Shown here one piece after another: positions 59,881 to 64,000 of a stretch of DNA of 64,000 bases. The notes under the pieces are model-generated. The model was not told the origin of the DNA and made no database searches. It saw nothing but the letters and a program-made list of their open reading frames with translations. This stretch comes from Ereboglobus sp. (lineage in GTDB: Bacteria; Verrucomicrobiota; Verrucomicrobiia; Opitutales; Opitutaceae): the NCBI GenBank assembly GCA_029974595.1, contig JARKRC010000069.1, forward strand, positions 1 to 64,000, written 5' to 3'. Made by a program: the position numbers and the translations under genes. Position 1 is the first letter of the stretch. Each line of letters begins with the position of its first letter.

Positions 59881-62832
59881 TTATTTTGCGGCTTCGTAAA
59901 ACTCGGCTTCGATAATGCTCAGTGCTTTGCCGCCGATTTTTTCATCGCCGGTGGATGCATTTTTCTGATTCGCGAGTTCTTTTATTTTCAGTTCGTCGTT
60001 CGACTCAGATGAGGCGATGAGACTGACGCGCACGGTTTTTCCCGCGGCTGCCGGTTGCACCGGAAGAGTGACGTAACCGAGCGTTTTATCCGTGGAGCCG
60101 TTGTAGATTTCCGCTCCGTCAAGAGTGATGCGAATCGGATAGCTGCGACTCTTCCATCCCGAAAGTCGGAGGGTGATTTCGCTGAGTTTTGCGGAGCGTT
60201 CGAACGTGTATTCAATCCATGCGGCGGCGGTTTCGTTGGCACTGGTCCATTCCGTGGTTTCATCATCATCGTAACTTTTCGCGGCGTTCGCATTGTTGGA
60301 ACCAGCCCGCGCCGAGACAACCTCAACAGGGATGCGCGTAACCTTGTAAGAAGGTGTCGATGGCGTCGGGCCACGGTCAATGCGCGGGATGCCGGGAGCG
60401 GCGGGAACGGAGGCAAGTCCGTTGACAGACGGATATGCGATTGACTGAAGCGTTAGCGTGGCGGGTTCCAACACGCCGGATTTTGCGCTGAGCATGATTG
60501 TGCCGGGCTGGCGTGTGGTGCGGACAAGAACGCGATTCACACCACATTCCAAGGGAAGGTTTTTCGAGAGGATGCAATTGTCCGGACCTTGCGCGATGCC
60601 ACCGCGCCATTCTGCGGGGCCGTCGAGGGTGAAGTGGACGGTGTCTAGCGCGGTCGGACAACGGCGGCCATAGGCGTCGATCATTTCGACTTCGATTAGC
60701 GCGAGATCGTGCCCATCAGCATCGTAGGATTTTTTCCCGAGATTGGTGAGGCGCAGCGCCACAGGATCGCCTGCGGTTTGCCTGGTGTCCTCACACACGG
60801 GCAAGCCGCCCGTGCCACTCAAACCGACCGCGCGCAGTTCGCCCGGCTGCCATTGCACATTCTTAAAGGTGAAGAGGAATCGTTTGCTTTGCAGGCCGTA
60901 TCCGAGTGATTTGCCGTTGAGGAAAAGTTCAACGGTGTCGGCGCTCGAAACGACATGGACATCTTTCACGGTGTCCGGGGCATAATTCCAATGACCGATG
61001 ATGTGTGCGCGCGGTTTTTCGACATCAACCCAGCCGTCCCACATGACTTGGTGCGCATAGAAGCCGTCCTTCGGAATGCGCATCGCATCCACCACGCCTG
61101 TGCGGCGGTAGTTTTCGGCGCCTCGATGATGCGTGTTGGAATCGGAAAAAATGATTTTCGCACCACCACTGTTCACGCGACGTCCAGTGCCGGGGCGTTC
61201 GAGCCAGTAGTCATGCCAGCGCACGACATTTTCCATAGCGAGCGAGTCCTGATTCCGATTGTATTCATGCGCGGGCTTGCCCCTATGCTCAGGACCGTCA
61301 CCATCCTTATGATAAGGTGGCGAGAAATCGTCCCAGTATTTGCGCAAACCTTCGTCGCGAGAATACTCCATCATCCAGTAAGGGATGCGAGCGCTTTTAT
61401 TTATATAAAGCATGTGGCCGCCATATTCCGCCACTTTGCTGTTGAGCATGTCGCGACTGCCGCTGGCGCGTCCGCCATGGGGATCGTATTTATCGCGCAG
61501 CGCTTTCATCTCCGCCATGTGCGCCTCGCTAACGCCGGCATTGCCGGACTCGTAAAAGAGTATGCTGGGGTTGTTGCGATTGTAGATGATGGCATCACGC
61601 ATAAGCTCAACGCGCTGTCCCCACCAGCGTCCCTTTGCATCCTTTTCGGAGTCGCCGGCGGGCATTGCCTGGATGAGGCCGACACGGTCGCACGACTCCA
61701 CATCCTGCTTCCAAGGTGTGATGTGCATCCAGCGCACGAGATTGCCACCGCTCGCAACCATGAGGCCGTTGCTGTAATCGGTAAGCCATGCGGGGACGCT
61801 TGCGCCGACGGCGGGCCATTCGTTCGAAGTGCGTTGCGCATAGCCGTGCATCTGGATGACCCGGTCGTTGAGTTTGATCATGCCATTGGAAAATTCGGTC
61901 TTACGAAATCCGGTGCGCGTGGTGACCGTGTCGGCGGGCTTGCCGTCAACGATGAGCATGGTGCGCACGTCGTAGAGCGCACCGTGGCCCCAGCTCCAGA
62001 AATCGATGTTCGAAACGCGGACACTCGTTTTGACGAGGGTGGTTTTTCCAGGAGCGAGTTTGACGGCAGGCCCGGCGCCCTGGGCCACGCCAAGCGCGGG
62101 TATTTCCAATGTGTAAGAAAACGTCTGCGTTTCCCCGGTATCGTTGCGCACTTCGGATTCGGCGTAAATCGTGGCGGTTCGTTTCGCCATGTCGAAATCG
62201 GCGGCATATATATAAACACCCGTCGTCTGGAAATTCGAGTAGAGAGGCAGTGTTTGATATAATTCGCCCGTTATATGCAAACGGACGTTTTTTGTGATGC
62301 CGCCATAGTTGGCGTTGAAGTTTTTATCCGACCACTGATATCGCGAGCCGGTGGCTTTTTCCTTGTAGGCCCAGTCGTTGTCAATACGCACGGCGATGGT
62401 ATTTTCGCCGGTCTTGATATTGGATGTAAGGTCGAAACCAAAGGCCATGACGCCGTTTTCGCTGAGGCCGACATGCTTGCCGTTTACGTAAACCTCGGCT
62501 ACCTGCCGCACGCCCTCAAACTCGATGAACACCTTCGATCCCTTGAGCTGGGCGGCTGTAAGCGTAAAATGCTTTCGATACCACGCGATGCCGGTGGAGT
62601 GGTCTGCGATGTCCTTGCAAAACGCGTCATCCTCATTCCATGCGCGCGGAAGCGTGACGAGCTTCCATTGCGAGTCGTCGAAGCGCGTTTCGCTTGCGCC
62701 CGCGGGATCGCCGACGTGAAGATGCCAGTCGAGGTTGAGGTTGTAGGTCGCGCGTTCAACAGCTTTGACAGCGATCGCAAAAAATGTCGCGAAAAACGCG
62801 TTTGCTACACAGAGAAACCTTCCTATTTTCAT
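59881..62832 (-). CDS. Secreted GH2 glycosidase with discoidin-like C-terminus
   Basis: A signal peptide (MKIGRFLCVANAFFATFFAI) and the GH2 N-terminal domain (WYRKHFTLTAAQLKGSKVFI, EFEGVRQVAEVYVNGKHVG). The TIM barrel has NNPSILFYESGNAGVSEAH near residue 423 (acid/base Glu) and RIPYWMMEYSRDEG near 487 (nucleophile). Ig-like domains and an F5/8 (discoidin)-like domain follow (SYDDDETTEWTSANETAAAW, IEYTFERSAKLSEITLRLSG). It is a paralogue of the 31464-34574 enzyme. A palindromic unit in the Ig region encodes GTGGLPVCED. I start at MKIGRF; the track start lies inside the inverted repeat upstream. Galactoside or glucuronide activity is likely. Confidence 0.88.
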   Translation of the reverse strand: MKIGRFLCVANAFFATFFAIAVKAVERATYNLNLDWHLHVGDPAGASETRFDDSQWKLVTLPRAWNEDDAFCKDIADHSTGIAWYRKHFTLTAAQLKGSKVFIEFEGVRQVAEVYVNGKHVGLSENGVMAFGFDLTSNIKTGENTIAVRIDNDWAYKEKATGSRYQWSDKNFNANYGGITKNVRLHITGELYQTLPLYSNFQTTGVYIYAADFDMAKRTATIYAESEVRNDTGETQTFSYTLEIPALGVAQGAGPAVKLAPGKTTLVKTSVRVSNIDFWSWGHGALYDVRTMLIVDGKPADTVTTRTGFRKTEFSNGMIKLNDRVIQMHGYAQRTSNEWPAVGASVPAWLTDYSNGLMVASGGNLVRWMHITPWKQDVESCDRVGLIQAMPAGDSEKDAKGRWWGQRVELMRDAIIYNRNNPSILFYESGNAGVSEAHMAEMKALRDKYDPHGGRASGSRDMLNSKVAEYGGHMLYINKSARIPYWMMEYSRDEGLRKYWDDFSPPYHKDGDGPEHRGKPAHEYNRNQDSLAMENVVRWHDYWLERPGTGRRVNSGGAKIIFSDSNTHHRGAENYRRTGVVDAMRIPKDGFYAHQVMWDGWVDVEKPRAHIIGHWNYAPDTVKDVHVVSSADTVELFLNGKSLGYGLQSKRFLFTFKNVQWQPGELRAVGLSGTGGLPVCEDTRQTAGDPVALRLTNLGKKSYDADGHDLALIEVEMIDAYGRRCPTALDTVHFTLDGPAEWRGGIAQGPDNCILSKNLPLECGVNRVLVRTTRQPGTIMLSAKSGVLEPATLTLQSIAYPSVNGLASVPAAPGIPRIDRGPTPSTPSYKVTRIPVEVVSARAGSNNANAAKSYDDDETTEWTSANETAAAWIEYTFERSAKLSEITLRLSGWKSRSYPIRITLDGAEIYNGSTDKTLGYVTLPVQPAAAGKTVRVSLIASSESNDELKIKELANQKNASTGDEKIGGKALSIIEAEFYEAAK
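60796..60820. repeat. Short palindrome inside the GH2 gene
   Basis: cacgggcaagccgcccgtg followed by ccactc: the same unit as at 2549-2603 and 5874-5930, here as a single copy. It sits in frame, in a loop between Ig-like strands. Confidence 0.8.
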
Positions 62833-62858
62833 AAAAATGTCACTCATCGGAGCGCAGT

Positions 62859-62918
62859 TTTTGTAGCGCAACCCGTCCCCTTTGACGATTTGTCAAACTA
62901 AAAGGCTGCGCTACAAAA
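62859..62918. repeat. Nested inverted repeats between the FN3 gene and GH2
   Basis: Outer perfect 12-base arms ttttgtagcgca / tgcgctacaaaa (62859-62870, 62907-62918) enclose an inner hairpin tttgac / gtcaaa (62881-62897). It lies between the FN3 gene stop and the GH2 start. It could be a terminator, an mRNA element or another mobile hairpin. There is no clear T-run after the stem. Confidence 0.6.
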
Positions 62919-62930
62919 TGCGAACGACTG

Positions 62931-63329
62931 TTATTTTTGCTCAATCGCGATGGGACCGATTTCAAGCGGTGCCTTATTGGTGCGCGTTGCTTTCAGCCAA
63001 TACCAGTATTGTTTATTCGAATCAGGAACACTATCGACATAGCTGCTGGTTTTTCTGGGATTCACCTCTTTCACCTTTTCGCGCCCCTTGGGGCTGGCTT
63101 TGTCGTTGCGGCTCACAATAATCATACGCCAATCATCCTTGGGGAGCGCCCATGTGATGGCAACCTTATCGCCGTCTTGCACCGCCTTGACCTCCGCGCC
63201 CTCTGGTTTCGCAACATTTTGGACGGTTGTTTTGGGTTTCCTTGCCGCATTGTCCCTGTCGGGAGCAGCGGGTGCGGCGGTGGAAAACGTAACAAAGATA
63301 ATTGCGGCTATAATAAAAATGTATCTCAT
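62931..63329 (-). CDS. Small secreted FN3-like protein
   Basis: A 132-residue exported protein. A signal peptide (MRYIFIIAAIIFVTFSTAAP) is followed by a fibronectin type III-like unit (DKVAITWALPKDDWRMIIVS, YVDSVPDSNKQYWYWLKATR). The middle is Lys-rich and basic. No catalytic site. It may bind a glycan or help assembly of surface proteins. It lies 32 bases from the autotransporter stop. Confidence 0.7.
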   Translation of the reverse strand: MRYIFIIAAIIFVTFSTAAPAAPDRDNAARKPKTTVQNVAKPEGAEVKAVQDGDKVAITWALPKDDWRMIIVSRNDKASPKGREKVKEVNPRKTSSYVDSVPDSNKQYWYWLKATRTNKAPLEIGPIAIEQK

Positions 63330-63361
63330 AATACTATGTGATTGATTTTGAGTTTTATGTC

Positions 63362-64000
63362 TTAGAAGCGGTATCCGACACCTGCGCGGATGGCGACGGT
63401 TTGGTCCACGATTATATTGCTGTCATTGCCATAACTGGCGAAAATTGAGAGGCCGCTATGGAAATCGACTGATGCACCGGCCTCGATGTGCCAGCCGTTG
63501 CGATTCGATTGGGCAGCCTTCACTGTGACCGTTTCGCCCATGACAGTGGCCGTGAGGTCGCGGTTGTCGCGGCTCATTGTGTATGCCCAATAGGCGTTCA
63601 AAAACGGGCGAATCACTGCCTTGCCCTTGAGAATGCCAAAATTGCGGGAAAGCTGCGCGCCGAATGTGCCAATCGTCGAATCCGCGTTTTGCTTGGCAAC
63701 GAAGAGCGTGGCCTCGTTGGCGTTTCCGCCTTCGGTGAATCCGTCAACTTTCCATTTCAAATACTGAAGGCCCAGCGTCGGGGCAAAATCTAACCAACGG
63801 AGCTTGAAGGTGTGGCTGATCTGCGCACGCGCGCCATAGCGCGTCCCGTCGGTATCGGCAGTTGCGTGGGAACCGAGATGAGTGAGACTCACGTCGCGGT
63901 TTGCCGTGTAATTGTCGGTTCCGTAGAAACCGATGAGATTCGCTTGAAAAGCGCCGTTGCGATAGCGGAGATAGGCGCCGTAGATGTGACTTTTGGAATC
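63362..64000 (-). CDS. Autotransporter outer-membrane barrel, partial (N-terminus beyond the window)
   Basis: The frame is open from the right edge to 63362. Alternating strands (SHIYGAYLRYRNGAFQANLI, LRWLDFAPTLGLQYLKWKVD, IRPFLNAYWAYTMSRDNRDL, WHIEAGASVDFHSGLSIFAS) and the end AIRAGVGYRF with a final Phe are typical of autotransporter barrels. The track calls only 63362-63892, from an internal GTG; the frame continues without a stop to base 64000. The passenger is not visible. Confidence 0.82.
   Translation of the reverse strand, partial: DSKSHIYGAYLRYRNGAFQANLIGFYGTDNYTANRDVSLTHLGSHATADTDGTRYGARAQISHTFKLRWLDFAPTLGLQYLKWKVDGFTEGGNANEATLFVAKQNADSTIGTFGAQLSRNFGILKGKAVIRPFLNAYWAYTMSRDNRDLTATVMGETVTVKAAQSNRNGWHIEAGASVDFHSGLSIFASYGNDSNIIVDQTVAIRAGVGYRF

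Noticed and set aside
1-64000. CRISPR array, rRNA or riboswitch
   Set aside because: No regularly spaced direct repeats, no rRNA signatures and no recognised riboswitch motif were seen by eye.

Overview
The window looks like the chromosome of a Verrucomicrobiota bacterium, most likely Opitutales/Opitutaceae and possibly gut-associated. This is inferred from the gene style: large secreted glycosidases, Tat-exported Gfo/Idh/MocA proteins, TonB receptors without SusD, long beta-strand-repeat autotransporters, LacI regulators beside glycosidase genes, and short in-gene palindromes of a kind I associate with Verrucomicrobiota and Planctomycetes. No rRNA or complete tRNA was seen, so the taxonomy is not proven.

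Region A (1-470) is junk: an IS3-type transposase fragment fused to a decayed copy of a gene that is intact at 40819-41580. Region B (470-26357, all minus strand) is a polysaccharide-use cluster. In transcription order it holds a TonB receptor, a multidomain clan-A glycosidase with a C-terminal membrane/sorting tail, two Tat-type Gfo/Idh oxidoreductases flanking a DUF1080 protein, a secreted alpha/beta hydrolase, two autotransporters, a HAD phosphatase, a GH3 enzyme and a CE6-GH115 acetylesterase/alpha-glucuronidase fusion. Region C (26358-34574) is a small galactoside-type locus: a GPH/MelB-type symporter, a GH36-like enzyme and a LacI regulator on the plus strand, facing a secreted GH2 enzyme on the minus strand, with related operator-like sites in front of the two outer units.

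Region D (about 35000-51330) is mobile DNA. It opens with relics: a ClpB-type fragment joined to an excisionase-like HTH fragment, a broken tyrosine integrase, and a tRNA-3'-end-like attachment core. Two toxin-antitoxin modules follow (AbiEi/AbiEii and HipBA), then a set of small unknown genes, then a Trb/VirB type IV secretion operon. The gene order (trbC-D-E-J-L-F-G-I) follows the Ti-plasmid trb arrangement, but trbB (VirB11), traG/virD4 and a relaxase are absent from the window. Two hairpin elements sit in this operon. One lies just after the trbG start codon and encodes most of the signal peptide.

Region E (51404-64000, minus strand) is a second glycan cluster: an autotransporter barrel (cut by the window edge), a small secreted FN3-like protein, a GH2 with a discoidin-like tail, a PL26-like exo-rhamnogalacturonan lyase, a LacZ-type GH2, a LacI regulator and an AraC regulator. 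It suggests breakdown of pectic rhamnogalacturonan with galactan side chains.

The most unusual observations are the hairpin-derived signal peptide of TrbG, the in-frame palindromes inside three enzymes, the Gfo/Idh-DUF1080 cassette inside a TonB cluster, and relics of the same mobile-element family on both sides of regions B and C.
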